64,000 bases of DNA from Bacteroidota bacterium (GTDB lineage Bacteria; Bacteroidota; Bacteroidia; M30B66): assembly GCA_027490225.1 (NCBI GenBank), contig JAIXYK010000063.1, positions 1-64,000 of the forward strand. The letters are read 5' to 3'. Below are positions 34,120-44,937 of this stretch, one piece after another. The notes below the pieces were generated by a model, which saw nothing but the letters and a program-made list of their open reading frames with translations, was not told the origin of the DNA and made no database searches. A program made the translations under genes and the position numbers. Every line of letters starts with the position of its first letter. Position 1 is the first letter of the stretch.

Positions 34120-36609
34120 TTAGTTCACTACGGAACTCAACTTCTCCTTTTTAGGAACTGCAATCTTAATTGGATTCTTCACCTTTTCATTGAGCAGCGC
34201 CAGTCTCAATACTTCTTTCATATTTGAAACATAATGAAAAGTCATTCCTTTTAGATAATCGGCATTGATTTCTTCAATGTCTTTTCTATTTTCTTGTGAA
34301 AGGATTACCTCTTGTATATCTGAGCGTTTTGCAGCTAAAATCTTCTCTTTAATTCCACCAACAGGAAGCACTACACCACGCAAAGTTATTTCGCCAGTCA
34401 TTGCTAATTTCGACTTTATTTTTTTCTGGGTAAATGCAGAGGCTAGTGCTGTAAGCATTGCAATACCTGCCGACGGACCATCTTTTGGAGTTGCGCCTTC
34501 AGGAACGTGAATATGAACGTTGTAATGATCAAATATTTCAGATTCAATACCCAAATATTCTTCAGAATGGGCTTTAAGGAACTCTAAAGCTATTACAGCA
34601 CTTTCTTTCATAACATCACCTAAATTACCTGTTAATGAAAGTTTGCCGTTGCCTTTGCTTAAAAGCGCTTCTATAAATAAAATATCTCCGCCCACTGAAG
34701 TCCAAGCTAAACCTGTAACTACTCCGGCTACTTCATTATTTTCGTATTTATCTCTGTGAAAAGTTGCTGGTCCCATAATTCTGGACACATCTTTCTCATC
34801 AACTTTGCTATCAATTGCTTCTTCCATTGCAACAGATTTGGCAATTGAGCGCATAATTTTAGCAATGCGTTTATCCAAACTCCTAACACCGGATTCTCTT
34901 GTGTAATCTTCGATCAATTTTTCAATCCCTTTCTTGGTGAACTTAACATGAGAAGTTTTCATTCCATGTTCTTTCAATTGTTTCGGAATAAGGTGTTGCT
35001 TGGCTATTTCAACTTTTTCTTCTTGCGTATAACCTGTAACTTCAATAAGCTCCATTCTATCTAATAGGGCAGGCTGAATGTTGCTCAAATTATTTGCTGT
35101 AGCAATAAACATTGCCCTACTTAAATCAAAATCCTGTTCAACATAGTTATCATAGAAAGTACTGTTTTGCTCAGGGTCAAGTACTTCAAGCAATGCTGAT
35201 GATGGGTCTCCGTGAAAATCGCGGCCTACTTTATCAATTTCATCTAAAACGAATACTGGATTTGCTGATTTTACTTTCCTTAGATTCTGAATAATCCTTC
35301 CGGGCATTGCTCCTATGTAAGTTTTTCTGTGCCCACGAATTTCTGCTTCATCACGCACACCGCCTAAAGACATTCTGATGTATTCTCTTCCAAGCGCTTT
35401 TGCAATTGATTTCCCTAGTGAAGTTTTACCAACTCCCGGAGGGCCGTAAAAACACAAAATTGGAGAACGCATGTCACCTTTTAACTTCAATACAGCAAGA
35501 TATTCGAGAATTCTCTCTTTCACTTTTTCAAGGCCATAATGATCCTTATCTAAGATCTTTTGTGCTTTTTTTAGGTCGAAAATATCTTCAGAATACTCGT
35601 TCCAAGGTAATTCCAATAAAAGGTCAAGATAATTTCTTTGCACAGAAAATTCTGCCATATTAGGATTTATTCGTCCTAATTTATCGAGCTCTTTAAAAAA
35701 GTGTTTTTTCACACCTTCGCTCCATTTCTTTGTCTCAGCTTTTACTTTTAACTCTTCTAATTCCTCTTCATAAACGTTTCCACCAAGTTCTTCTTGAATA
35801 GTTTTGAGCTGTTGGTGTAAAAAGTACTCTCTCTGCTGCTGGTCAATATCAATCTTTACTTTGCTTTGAATTTGATTTTTCAATTCAAGCATTTGCAATT
35901 CTTTTGTGATATACGTTAAGACCAGCTCTGCCCTTGCTTTTAAATCGGGCACTTCTAACATCTTTTGTTTATCGGCCATATCGGCATTCATGTTAGAAGA
36001 AATAAAATTGATTAAAAAAGAAGGACTTTCGATATTCTTAATCGCGAAACCTGCCTCCGAAGGAATATTTGGAGATTGCTGAATTATTTGAAGTGACGTA
36101 TCTTTTAAGGAAGAAATCAAAGCCGCAAATTCTTTGTCATTTTTTGCTGGCCTGGTTTCTTCGAAGCCTTTGATGGTTGCTTTCAGATAAGGCTCTGTTT
36201 GAGTTGCTTTATCTAAGCGAAAACGCTTTTTACCTTGGATAATTACAGTAGTATTTCCATCAGGCATTCTAAGCATTTTAACAATCAAAGCAATAGTTCC
36301 AACATTATTTAGGTCATCAAAAGTTGGATCTTCTACAGCCACATCTTTTTGAGAAACTACGCCAATTATTCGATCTGCTTTATAAGCATCTTTAATAAGT
36401 TTAATGCTTTTATCTCTTCCTACTGTTATTGGAATTACAACTCCTGGAAAAAGTACGGTATTTCTTAGCGGCAAAAGTGCCACTTCGGCAGGAATTTGTT
36501 CTGTATTCATTAACTCCTCATCTTCACTTGACATAAGAGGAATAAATTCTGCGTCTTCTTCAATAGGGCTAGAAAAACGTATATTGTTGAAATTTGAAAG
36601 TTCGTTCAT
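34120..36609 (-). CDS. lon: ATP-dependent protease Lon
   Basis: Degrades misfolded and regulatory proteins in the cytosol. The 829-aa protein has the N-terminal substrate domain ([19 protein letters not shown]), the AAA+ module with Walker [10 protein letters not shown] and Walker B FVLDEIDK, and the protease domain with catalytic Ser in [10 protein letters not shown] and Lys in [12 protein letters not shown]. Lengths match family LonA. It faces lipA tail to tail with 21 bases between; no hairpin terminator is evident. Confidence 0.97.
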   Translation of the reverse strand: MNELSNFNNIRFSSPIEEDAEFIPLMSSEDEELMNTEQIPAEVALLPLRNTVLFPGVVIPITVGRDKSIKLIKDAYKADRIIGVVSQKDVAVEDPTFDDLNNVGTIALIVKMLRMPDGNTTVIIQGKKRFRLDKATQTEPYLKATIKGFEETRPAKNDKEFAALISSLKDTSLQIIQQSPNIPSEAGFAIKNIESPSFLINFISSNMNADMADKQKMLEVPDLKARAELVLTYITKELQMLELKNQIQSKVKIDIDQQQREYFLHQQLKTIQEELGGNVYEEELEELKVKAETKKWSEGVKKHFFKELDKLGRINPNMAEFSVQRNYLDLLLELPWNEYSEDIFDLKKAQKILDKDHYGLEKVKERILEYLAVLKLKGDMRSPILCFYGPPGVGKTSLGKSIAKALGREYIRMSLGGVRDEAEIRGHRKTYIGAMPGRIIQNLRKVKSANPVFVLDEIDKVGRDFHGDPSSALLEVLDPEQNSTFYDNYVEQDFDLSRAMFIATANNLSNIQPALLDRMELIEVTGYTQEEKVEIAKQHLIPKQLKEHGMKTSHVKFTKKGIEKLIEDYTRESGVRSLDKRIAKIMRSIAKSVAMEEAIDSKVDEKDVSRIMGPATFHRDKYENNEVAGVVTGLAWTSVGGDILFIEALLSKGNGKLSLTGNLGDVMKESAVIALEFLKAHSEEYLGIESEIFDHYNVHIHVPEGATPKDGPSAGIAMLTALASAFTQKKIKSKLAMTGEITLRGVVLPVGGIKEKILAAKRSDIQEVILSQENRKDIEEINADYLKGMTFHYVSNMKEVLRLALLNEKVKNPIKIAVPKKEKLSSVVN

Positions 36610-36705
36610 AATAGGATAATGAAAGTGACAATTCGTCTGAATTACCGCTTAAATAAGAATTAATAAATTGTTAAATGTAAAAAGTCAATCGGTGTGCCAA
36701 CAAGC

Positions 36706-37881
36706 TTAGCCTCCTTGTCTAAACGACTTTGTCAATTCAAATACTTTGTTAAAAATATCTTGTTCTAATCCATCAAAATTTTTCCCTCTTCTTATCATTA
36801 CAAGTCTTGCTGTTTCTGAGGCTTTTTCTAATTGATATTCGGTAGATCCTTGAGGGCCTCCCCAAGTAAAAGAAGGAATAAAGTTACGTGGAAATCCTGC
36901 CCCAAAAATATTGGCACTTACACCCACAACTGTTCCTGTATTAAACATTGTATTGATTCCACATTTACTATGATCGCCCATTATAAGTCCACAAAACTGA
37001 AGCCCTGTAGGAACAAATCTCTGCAAAGGATAGCTCCAAACCTTTACCTCTGCATAATTGTTTTTGAGATTAGAGTTATTAGAATCGGCTCCAATGTTAC
37101 ACCATTCTCCTAAAACTGCATTTCCTAAGAATCCATCATGACCTTTATTTGAATATCCTTGAATAACTACGTTCGAAATCTCTCCTCCTACTCTGGATTC
37201 CGGTCCAATTGTGGTGGCTCCATATATTTTTGCACCCATTTTTACAGAAGCATTTTCGCACAATGCAAAAGGCCCGCGAATGAGAGAGCCTTCCCATATT
37301 TCGGCATTCTTACCGATATAAATTGGCCCTTGAGATGCATTTAAAACAGCGCAGGTAATTTTAGCTCCTTGTTCTACAAATATATCTGTTCCTATTACTG
37401 TGTTACTTTTATCAATTGTTTGAGAAACTCTTCCAGAAGTGAGTAATTTAAAATCGAAGCTTATAGCTTGTCCGTTTTGACTAAAAATGTCCCATAAATC
37501 GGAAATTCGAGGGGACGTTAACTCGTATTCTTTGATTGAATAGGCTGAAGCAATTGTTTGAAAATTATTAGATACATTTCTTGCAGCGAGCAGCTCACCC
37601 CGCTGAGAAAGTGCTTCGCCGGGTTCTAGGGTTTGTATTTTTTCCCATAATTCGGCGGATGGCAATAAGGAACCTGCAATTAGTAAATTATCATCTCCAA
37701 CTACAAGTGGGAATTTCTCTTGCAGGTAATCCTGACTTAAAAATGAAACTGGAAATTTGGTGAATCTTTCCCATTTTTCTTTGATGGTAAGAATTCCTAT
37801 TCTTAAATCGGCTACAGGCCTAGTGAAGGTTAATGGAAGTAAGTGAGCGCGTCGCTCATCATCGAATAAAATGATATTCAT
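36706..37881 (-). CDS. GlmU-like sugar nucleotidyltransferase/acyltransferase
   Basis: About 391 aa with an N-terminal nucleotidyltransferase-like half and a C-terminal left-handed beta-helix of hexapeptide repeats (IGKNAEIWEGSLIRGP, KMGAKIYGATTIGPESRVG, ILGEWCN-like region GNAVLGEWCNIG). In place of the usual GxGTRM nucleotide loop of GlmU it has NIILFDDERRAHLLPLTFTR, the mark of a Bacteroidota-specific GlmU-related family whose reaction is unproven. True GlmU makes UDP-GlcNAc; whether this does so is unclear. ATG 37881 (MNIILFDD) is chosen over the ATG three bases upstream; the difference is trivial. Confidence 0.82.
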   Translation of the reverse strand: MNIILFDDERRAHLLPLTFTRPVADLRIGILTIKEKWERFTKFPVSFLSQDYLQEKFPLVVGDDNLLIAGSLLPSAELWEKIQTLEPGEALSQRGELLAARNVSNNFQTIASAYSIKEYELTSPRISDLWDIFSQNGQAISFDFKLLTSGRVSQTIDKSNTVIGTDIFVEQGAKITCAVLNASQGPIYIGKNAEIWEGSLIRGPFALCENASVKMGAKIYGATTIGPESRVGGEISNVVIQGYSNKGHDGFLGNAVLGEWCNIGADSNNSNLKNNYAEVKVWSYPLQRFVPTGLQFCGLIMGDHSKCGINTMFNTGTVVGVSANIFGAGFPRNFIPSFTWGGPQGSTEYQLEKASETARLVMIRRGKNFDGLEQDIFNKVFELTKSFRQGG

Positions 37882-37890
37882 CATGATACA

Positions 37891-37919
37891 AAAATAAAAA
37901 AGCCCTCGATGTGAGGGCT
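37891..37919 (-). terminator. Intrinsic terminator of rpmE2
   Basis: AGCCCTC (37901-37907) pairs with GAGGGCT (37913-37919), 5-nt loop; the A-rich run at 37891-37900 gives the minus-strand U tract. Confidence 0.88.
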
Positions 37920-37946
37920 CTTTTCAAAAAAAATAAATATTTTAAA

Positions 37947-38222
37947 TTATTCTTGGTCTAGATTCACCTTACTTTGGTGGTTCTTGTAACGATTGCGGAA
38001 TTTATCAACACGGCCGGCAGTATCAACCATTTTAAACTTACCTGTGTAAAAAGGATGAGATGATGCTGAAATCTCCAACTTCGCAACTGGATATTCATTT
38101 CCATCTTCCCAAATAATCGTTTCTTTTGTAGCAATGCAAGATCTTGTAAGAATTGCTGTTTCGTTAGACATATCTTTAAATACAACTAAACGGTAGTTAC
38201 TTGGGTGGATATCTGGTTTCAT
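37947..38222 (-). CDS. rpmE2: Ribosomal protein L31 type B
   Basis: A 91-aa large-subunit protein: [20 protein letters not shown] at the start, then [11 protein letters not shown] and [14 protein letters not shown]. It lacks the CxxC pairs of zinc-binding L31, so it is the zinc-independent type B form, which seems to be the usual single copy in Bacteroidota. It has its own terminator downstream. Confidence 0.97.
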   Translation of the reverse strand: MKPDIHPSNYRLVVFKDMSNETAILTRSCIATKETIIWEDGNEYPVAKLEISASSHPFYTGKFKMVDTAGRVDKFRNRYKNHQSKVNLDQE

Positions 38223-38328
38223 GATATTTCTTTGCTAAAATTGGACGGCAAAAGTATTTTAATTTATTGATTTATGCAAGTAGTAAAACAAGAATATTTT
38301 GGAGATTAAGTTTTTTCAATAAAATTGA

Positions 38329-39687
38329 TTATCCTAAAGCTTCAATGATATCGTATTTAGTGATGATATGCACTTCACTTAGCATATCTCTAACTAACAC
38401 AGCGTCGTTTTCTCTATTGATCAATCCAGAAATATCTTCTAATGTAGATTGTGGAGAAACGAAAGGAAAAGGCGCTTGCATCAATTTTTCAACAGACTCA
38501 TTTTTAATTTCTGGCTGCTCAATGAGCGCAGCATATAAATGATTATCACTCAAAGAACCAACAAATTCGCCATTTTTTAGAATTGGAATTTGCGAAATAT
38601 CAAATTTACGCATCAAAGTAAATGCATCAGAAACAGCAGCATTGCTTTCTAAAGTCACCAATTTTTGGTGTTTGTGCCTTTCAATAAGGTCTATTGCTTT
38701 AGGTGATTTTTCTTCTAAGAAACCACGGTCACGCATCCATTCGTCGTTATACATTTTTCCTAAATACCTAGTTCCATGGTCATGAAAAATTACAACAACC
38801 ACATCACCCGACTTAAACATGTGCTTCATTTGGAGCAAACCTGCCATGGCTGAACCAGCTGAATTACCTGCAAAAATCCCTTCTTCTCTAGGAATTCTGC
38901 GGGTCATCATGGCGGCATCTCTATCAGTAACTTTTTCGAAATGGTCAATTACTTTAAAATCAACATTCTGAGGAAGAAAATCCTCTCCAATACCTTCAGT
39001 GATATATGGATAAATTTCATTCTTATCGAATATTCCGGTTTCCTTGTATTTCTTAAATACGGAACCATATGTATCAATACCAAGAATCTTGATGTTTGGA
39101 TTTTGTTCTTTCAAGTATTTACCAGTTCCGCAAATCGTTCCTCCCGTTCCTACACCAACAACTAAATGCGTAATTTTTCCTTCAGTTTGAGCCCAGATTT
39201 CAGGACCAGTTTGTTCGTAATGTGCTTGAGAATTGCTCAAGTTATCATACTGATTAGGTTTCCAAGAATTTGGAACTTCTTTTTCTAAACGAGAAGAAAC
39301 AGAATAATATGAGCGAGGATCTTCGGGTTCTACGTTTGTTGGACAAACAATTACCTCAGCACCAAAAGCTCTCAAAGCATCAACCTTTTCTTTAGATTGC
39401 TTGTCAGTTGTGGTGAAGATACATTTATACCCTTTAATAACAGCCGCAATTGCCAAGCCCATTCCTGTGTTTCCGCTGGTGCCTTCTATGATCGTACCAC
39501 CTGGTTTTAGGCGGCCATCTTTTTCTGCATCTTCAACCATTTTCAAGGCCATACGGTCTTTAATAGAGTTTCCAGGATTTGTGGTTTCAATTTTTGCGAG
39601 GACAGTTGCAGGAATGTCTTTTGCAATTTTGTTAATTTTTACCAGTGGCGTGTTGCCGATTGTGAATAGGATATTTTCAGAATACAT
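38329..39687 (-). CDS. Cystathionine beta-synthase (PLP domain plus two CBS domains)
   Basis: Condenses serine and homocysteine, or acts as cysteine synthase. ATG 39687 (MYSENILFTIGNTPL) is the conventional start; the longer frame adds eight residues. The 453-aa protein has the PLP lysine in NPGNSIKDRMALK, the phosphate loop GTSGNTGMG, the glycine loop VGVGTGGTICGTGKYLK and two C-terminal CBS domains (KLVTLESNAAVSDAF, IPILKNGEFVG...). The architecture is the same as in eukaryotic CBS without the haem region. Its main reaction in this organism is not decidable from sequence. Confidence 0.93.
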   Translation of the reverse strand: MYSENILFTIGNTPLVKINKIAKDIPATVLAKIETTNPGNSIKDRMALKMVEDAEKDGRLKPGGTIIEGTSGNTGMGLAIAAVIKGYKCIFTTTDKQSKEKVDALRAFGAEVIVCPTNVEPEDPRSYYSVSSRLEKEVPNSWKPNQYDNLSNSQAHYEQTGPEIWAQTEGKITHLVVGVGTGGTICGTGKYLKEQNPNIKILGIDTYGSVFKKYKETGIFDKNEIYPYITEGIGEDFLPQNVDFKVIDHFEKVTDRDAAMMTRRIPREEGIFAGNSAGSAMAGLLQMKHMFKSGDVVVVIFHDHGTRYLGKMYNDEWMRDRGFLEEKSPKAIDLIERHKHQKLVTLESNAAVSDAFTLMRKFDISQIPILKNGEFVGSLSDNHLYAALIEQPEIKNESVEKLMQAPFPFVSPQSTLEDISGLINRENDAVLVRDMLSEVHIITKYDIIEALG

Positions 39688-39735
39688 GCAGCAAAGGTAG
39701 AAAATGTGCAAATTTGTAGCATATTATTTTTTACT

Positions 39736-40788
39736 ATGAATTCATTTTTCGAAAAAGATAGAGTTAACAGGGCTTTGGCTATAGCTTCTCTCATATTATT
39801 TGGTGCCTTACTCGTTTATCTGCTTCGAGATTTTGTGAATGCATTCCTAGGAGCAGTTATTTTTTACCTGCTTTTTAAATCGTTTATGGTTTATTTAACT
39901 GAGAAAAGAAATTGGAAACCAAGTCTTGCAGCCTCAGTAATTATCATTTTATCTTTTCTAATTGTATTATTACCTGTGCTCTCAACAGCATTTATGGTTT
40001 ATTCCAAAGTTAGCGCAATTGCTTCAAATCCAGATACTGTGTTAGTTATGTTTGAAAATTTAAACACAAAGGTTAAAACTTTAACAGGCGAAGAATTATT
40101 AACATCAGACAGAATCAAGTCAATACAACAATCAGCTGGAGGCCTCATCACCGATTTCATAAGTACAGCTTTCGCCATAGTTGCTCAAATTGGAATTATG
40201 TATTTCTTACTTTACTATCTGCTTATCAATCACAATAAAACTGAGGTATCACTTTCTAAGATTTTACCTATTAGTAGTAGAAGCAGTCTCGTATTGTATC
40301 ATGAATTGCAAACCATGACATTCTCAAATGCCATAACAGTTCCGCTTTTAGCAATTATTCAAGGATTGGCTGCTTGGTTAGGCTTTTGGTTTTTTGGTGT
40401 GGAGGAGCCTTTTTTCTGGGCAATAATGCTCGCCTTATTTTCTATCATTCCTTTAGTTGGAACTGCAATAATTTGGGGCCCGGTTGGCCTTTTTTTAATA
40501 GCCTCTGCCGAAACATGGCAAGGTGTTGGGCTTCTTGTATACAGCGCTGCAATAATTACAAATATTGATAATGTTTTTAGGTTTATTATTCAGAAAAAAT
40601 TCGCCGAAGTACACCCGATCATAACAGTATTAGGAGTAATAATTGGCTTGAATTTATTTGGTTTACCAGGATTAATTTTTGGCCCATTACTGATTTCTTA
40701 CTTTTTGATATTCATAAAAATGTACCAAAAAGAGTATTTGGAAGCTGTTGACGAAGATTTAAAAATAGAAACTTCAGCTGAAAAATGA
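39736..40788 (+). CDS. AI-2E family transporter
   Basis: A 350-aa inner-membrane protein from ATG 39736 (the frame is open from 39706). It has the typical layout: two N-terminal spans (ALAIASLILFGALLVYLLR), a cytoplasmic linker and five or six C-terminal spans with IQGLAAWLGFWFFGVEEPFFW, SIIPLVGTAIIWGP and the LGVIIGLNLFGLPGLIFGPLL motif that defines the family. Members export autoinducer-2 or act as Na+/H+ antiporters; no substrate can be assigned here. It overlaps the following gene as ATGA. Confidence 0.9.
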   Translation: MNSFFEKDRVNRALAIASLILFGALLVYLLRDFVNAFLGAVIFYLLFKSFMVYLTEKRNWKPSLAASVIIILSFLIVLLPVLSTAFMVYSKVSAIASNPDTVLVMFENLNTKVKTLTGEELLTSDRIKSIQQSAGGLITDFISTAFAIVAQIGIMYFLLYYLLINHNKTEVSLSKILPISSRSSLVLYHELQTMTFSNAITVPLLAIIQGLAAWLGFWFFGVEEPFFWAIMLALFSIIPLVGTAIIWGPVGLFLIASAETWQGVGLLVYSAAIITNIDNVFRFIIQKKFAEVHPIITVLGVIIGLNLFGLPGLIFGPLLISYFLIFIKMYQKEYLEAVDEDLKIETSAEK

Positions 40789-41573
40789 TTTTTAAGGACC
40801 AGTTAAGAAGGGAAGTTGAAATAATAGAATTTCCTAAAAAGATTGTTTCATTGGTACCTTCTCAAACGGAGTTGTTATCTGACCTTGGTTTAGATGAAGA
40901 AATTATTGGAATTACAAAATTTTGCATTCACCCTAAAACATGGCATCAAAGCAAAACGAAAATTGGTGGAACAAAAAAAGTAAATATTGAAAAAATCAAA
41001 AGCCTACATCCTGATTTAATCATATGCAATAAAGAAGAAAACACAAAAGAAGAAATAGAACTCTTGGCGAATAATTTTCCTGTTTGGATTTCCGACATAA
41101 AAAATTTGTCGGAAGCATTAGAAATGATAAATGCTATTGGAGAAATTACTGGTAAAAGTGAAAAAGCGGATTTGCTCATCCAAAAAATCAAATTTGAATT
41201 TTCAGCTTTGCAGCCCATAAAAACAGAAAAAAAAACGCTCTACTTAATATGGAAAGAGCCTTGGATGAGCGTAAATTCTGAAACGTTTATTCATGATATG
41301 CTTGCAAGATGCGGTTTTACAAATGTTACACAAAATAAATCATTTCGCTATCCTGAGCTAAATAAAAAGGAGTTGCTAATGTTGAATCCCGATTATGTAT
41401 TTCTTTCTTCAGAACCCTTTCCATTTAAAGAAAAGCATATCAAAGAATTACAAGAAGTTTTACCAACAGCAGAAATAAAATTAGTAGACGGGGAAGCCTT
41501 TTCTTGGTATGGCTCACATTTATTGAAAAGTGGAGCTTATTTTAAAGAATTAATTCAATTATGTTCTGATTAA
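40785..41573 (+). CDS. Helical-backbone metal receptor (BtuF-like), no signal peptide
   Basis: A 262-aa protein of the TroA/BtuF periplasmic-binding superfamily: RIVSL-like KKIVSLVPSQTELLSDLGL at the start, CIHP and KTKIGGTKKVNIEKI in the first lobe, and the second lobe with TLYLIWKEPWMSVNSETF and AFSWYGSHLL. There is no export signal, so it probably acts in the cytosol, unlike BtuF in vitamin B12 uptake. No ABC permease or ATPase gene is nearby. It is translationally coupled to the AI-2E exporter. The ligand is unknown; Cys47 and His residues might bind a metal or corrinoid. Confidence 0.82.
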   Translation: MIFKDQLRREVEIIEFPKKIVSLVPSQTELLSDLGLDEEIIGITKFCIHPKTWHQSKTKIGGTKKVNIEKIKSLHPDLIICNKEENTKEEIELLANNFPVWISDIKNLSEALEMINAIGEITGKSEKADLLIQKIKFEFSALQPIKTEKKTLYLIWKEPWMSVNSETFIHDMLARCGFTNVTQNKSFRYPELNKKELLMLNPDYVFLSSEPFPFKEKHIKELQEVLPTAEIKLVDGEAFSWYGSHLLKSGAYFKELIQLCSD

Positions 41574-41646
41574 TATTTAGGGCAATTCCAAACACTTTAT
41601 TGTTTTAAAATTCTATTTTTGGGGCACTACAAGACATAATTATGCG

Positions 41647-43944
41647 TTGTTGTCACCAGTGGAAAAATTTTTACTTAGCCTTTTAATCTTTTTAAATTTA
41701 ACAACGCTTTCTGCGCAAAAAGTTGGCGTGGTTTTAAGCGGCGGCGGAGCTAGTGGTGTAGCGCATGTTGGAGTTCTTAAAGCGCTAGAAGAAAATAATA
41801 TTCCAATAGATTATATTGCAGGAACATCAATGGGAGCTTTGGTGGGTGGAATGTATGCAATGGGCTATAGCCCAAATGAAATTGAAGAGATACTTACCTC
41901 TGCAGATTTTCAAAAGTGGGTTTTTGGGAAACAAGACGACAGGTATGTTTATTACTTTAGAGAAAGGGCAGAGAACAGCTCATGGATTGGTTTAAAATTT
42001 AAAATTGATTCCACATTTCAAACGAAACTTCCTACAAACATTATTTCGCCAATTAACTTAGATTTTGCTTTTATGGAGCGCACATCTGCAGTAAGCGCTG
42101 CAGCAAATTATAATTTTGATAGTTTATTTGTACCTTATCGGGCTGTAGCTGCTGATATACATAATAAAAAAGAAGTTGTTTTTAACAAAGGTGATTTAGG
42201 TCAGGCTATGCGCGCATCAACAACTTATCCTTTTTTTTTCAAACCAATTGTTGTAGACGATAAATTACTGTTTGATGGTGGTTTATACAATAACTTTCCT
42301 GCGGATGTGATGTATCGAGATTTTTTGCCTGATGTAATTATCGGGAGTACAGTTGCTTCTGAAATGGCGCCACCAGAAGAAGATGATATTTTTTCACAGA
42401 TAAAAAATATGCTGATGGAAAGAACACTTTACAATGAAGTGTGTGAAACAGCCAGCATGATTATAATCAGACCTCAAAATGCAAAAATATCGATACTCGA
42501 CTTTAGTAAAAATGATGAAGTAATTCAAAATGGATACAACAGCACGCTTGAGAGGATGCCTGAAATTTATAAAATGGTTAGCCGCATCCAAGATAGTACT
42601 AGCTTGATTGAAAAGCGGCAAAAGTTTCGTGCTCAATTGAAACCAATGATAATTGATGATATTCAGATTTCGGGTTTAACGAAAAATCAAACCAGTTATG
42701 TAAATGGTGTTTTAGGTAAGAAAAAATTCCCCGTAGACCTTTCAGAACTTCGTCCTTATTATTTCAGGCTGGCTTTTGACGATAGGATAAAAAAAATATA
42801 TCCATTAGCTGTGTATGATTCTTCTGATCAACATTTCAGACTAAAACTCCAAATGAAATTAGACAAGGATTTGTTTGCTCAATTTGGAGGGCTATTTTCT
42901 TCTAGGCCCATCAACACTGGCTTCGTATCACTGAGATATAATAGAATCTCAAGAATAGGAATGTCCTTGGATGCAAATGCTTATTTTGGTAAATTTTATG
43001 GTTCGTTGCAAGTAAAAGGGACTTTCGACTTTCCATTTAAAACGCCTTTTTTAATTGAAGGTGATTTCACTACAAACAACTTTGATTATTTTACAAGTGC
43101 AAGTACATTCTTTGAAGATATTAAACCATCCTATCTTATTCAATACGACAGGTATTTTTCAGGAGGTTTAAGTTTACCTCTGGGAAATCATGGGCGCATA
43201 AGAACTGGTCTCACAGGTGCTAGGGTGTTTGATGATTATTATCAAACTTCTAACTTCTCTACTGCTGACACAGCAGATAGAACAAATTTTAACCATGGAT
43301 CAGGATGGCTAACAATTGAGAGAAACACATTGAACAAAAAATTCTATGCAAATAGTGGAAGTAATTTTATTTTAAGAATTAAGTATTTTGCTGGACAAGA
43401 GTATAATATTCCTGGCAGTACATCATTGGTAAAAGATGAATTTGCTGCAATTCATGATTTTTTCAGGGCACGTATTATTTATGATACTTATTTTAACAAA
43501 CGAGGGCGCTTTAAAGCCGGCTTCTACGGTGAAGCTGTAGTTTCAAATCAACCTTTCTTCAATAATTATACTGCTACTTTAATGGAAGCAGCAATATTTT
43601 CTCCAGTACCAGAAAGTAAAACACTTTTCTTACCTCAATATAGGGCGCATAATTTTATAGCAGCAGGATTAAAAACAGTGACAAGTTTTACTAACAGATT
43701 AGATTTGAGAATTGAGGGATACATTTTTCAACCACATAAAGAAATTCTTCAGAATGAATTCCTAGCAGCCTATTATGGCAAGCCTTTCGAAAAGAGATAT
43801 TTTATGGCAAGTGCTGTTTTAGTGTATCATACACCAATTACCCCAATTGCAATTAGTTTGAATTATTATGACAGGGTAAAAAACCCATTCTCAATTATTT
43901 TTACAATGGGGTATCTTATATTTAATAAAAGGGCAATTGATTAA
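41647..43944 (+). CDS. Patatin-like phospholipase with outer-membrane barrel (type Vd-like)
   Basis: A 765-aa exported lipase. Leader to about residue 22 (LSAQ), then the patatin domain: KVGVVLSGGGASGVAHVGVL (oxyanion hole), GTSMG nucleophile elbow, and the Asp of the dyad in DGGLYNNFP. From about residue 330 comes a POTRA-like segment (IDDIQISGLTKNQ) and a C-terminal beta barrel with alternating strands, the layout of PlpD-like type V secretion proteins. TTG at 41647 seems to be the start (no in-frame ATG); a -7 element TATTTTTG lies at 41614-41621. It overlaps the converging next gene by 23 bases. Confidence 0.9.
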   Translation: MLSPVEKFLLSLLIFLNLTTLSAQKVGVVLSGGGASGVAHVGVLKALEENNIPIDYIAGTSMGALVGGMYAMGYSPNEIEEILTSADFQKWVFGKQDDRYVYYFRERAENSSWIGLKFKIDSTFQTKLPTNIISPINLDFAFMERTSAVSAAANYNFDSLFVPYRAVAADIHNKKEVVFNKGDLGQAMRASTTYPFFFKPIVVDDKLLFDGGLYNNFPADVMYRDFLPDVIIGSTVASEMAPPEEDDIFSQIKNMLMERTLYNEVCETASMIIIRPQNAKISILDFSKNDEVIQNGYNSTLERMPEIYKMVSRIQDSTSLIEKRQKFRAQLKPMIIDDIQISGLTKNQTSYVNGVLGKKKFPVDLSELRPYYFRLAFDDRIKKIYPLAVYDSSDQHFRLKLQMKLDKDLFAQFGGLFSSRPINTGFVSLRYNRISRIGMSLDANAYFGKFYGSLQVKGTFDFPFKTPFLIEGDFTTNNFDYFTSASTFFEDIKPSYLIQYDRYFSGGLSLPLGNHGRIRTGLTGARVFDDYYQTSNFSTADTADRTNFNHGSGWLTIERNTLNKKFYANSGSNFILRIKYFAGQEYNIPGSTSLVKDEFAAIHDFFRARIIYDTYFNKRGRFKAGFYGEAVVSNQPFFNNYTATLMEAAIFSPVPESKTLFLPQYRAHNFIAAGLKTVTSFTNRLDLRIEGYIFQPHKEILQNEFLAAYYGKPFEKRYFMASAVLVYHTPITPIAISLNYYDRVKNPFSIIFTMGYLIFNKRAID

Positions 43945-44818
43945 CAAAATCGAAAGTTCCACCAGCATGTATGTAAAGAATCTTGGTGTCTTTTTTAAAT
44001 CTTCCTTTTTTAATTTCATCCATCAAACCATAAATGGCTTTTATTCCATAAACCTTATCGAATGGAATTTGGGTGCATCTAAAAATTTCTTGTTGAAAAT
44101 CTAACAGCTTTTTATTCACTTTTGCATATCCACCAAAATGATAATCGGAATTGATGGATACATTTTGGAATGTACTCAAAACGAAATTTGCTGAACCAGA
44201 TAATTCGTTTTGAATGATGTTTTCCCCTTTCAATACCTGAAAACCAAGTATTTTACAATTTTTATTTTTAGCAGCAATTCCGGCTAAAGTGGTTCCTGTT
44301 GCACATGGTAAAACAATAAAATCATAAGGCTCAATTTCATTCACCATTTTCTGAGCTCCAGCTATTCCTTTTTCACCAGCACCACCTTCTGGAATGATTA
44401 AACTTTCTGGAAACCTTAACTTCAATTCATTTAAAAAATCTATCTCTGTTTTGCTTTTGTAGTTAGTTCTAGAAACAAAAATTAATTCCATTCCATTTTC
44501 CACAAATGCATTTAAATAATGATTAAATAAAATTGGCTTTTCTCCCCGAATAATTCCGACAGCTTTAATTCCCAACTTTTTTGCAACTGCAGAAAGCGCC
44601 AATAAATGATTAGAAAATGCCCCTCCAAAAGAAATCACGGTTTTGTATTCTTCAATATTACTCAACCAGTTTGTAAGCTTAAAAATCTTATTGCCTCCAG
44701 CATGAACATGTATAGTATCGAATCGCCTAACTTTTAAATCAATTTGCTGTTGAAGTAATATAGGATGAAGAAAAGATTCATCTTTAACATTCAAATCAAA
44801 TAGGCTATTTAAGTTCAT
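43922..44818 (-). CDS. ACC deaminase/D-cysteine desulfhydrase family PLP enzyme
   Basis: A 298-aa fold-type II PLP enzyme. The PLP lysine lies in HAGGNKIFKLTNWL and the substrate loop is ISFGGAFSNHLLALSA; also present are PEGGAGEKGIAGAQ and ATGTTLAGIA (PLP phosphate loop). Such enzymes act on D-cysteine or 1-aminocyclopropane-1-carboxylate; the two cannot be told apart without structure-based alignment of two active-site residues. It converges on the patatin gene, overlapping it by 23 bases, and is divergent from the DUF5522 gene. Confidence 0.88.
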   Translation of the reverse strand: MNLNSLFDLNVKDESFLHPILLQQQIDLKVRRFDTIHVHAGGNKIFKLTNWLSNIEEYKTVISFGGAFSNHLLALSAVAKKLGIKAVGIIRGEKPILFNHYLNAFVENGMELIFVSRTNYKSKTEIDFLNELKLRFPESLIIPEGGAGEKGIAGAQKMVNEIEPYDFIVLPCATGTTLAGIAAKNKNCKILGFQVLKGENIIQNELSGSANFVLSTFQNVSINSDYHFGGYAKVNKKLLDFQQEIFRCTQIPFDKVYGIKAIYGLMDEIKKGRFKKDTKILYIHAGGTFDFVNQLPFY

Positions 44819-44937
44819 GCTTGCTTGTTCAATTTGCTGAAATTCTCGTCATTTTGATATGTAAAACTAACCTAAACAAAACAATTCGGAGTTAACTGTT
44901 TTATATTGATGCAAAATAAATGAACTTTGCACGAACA

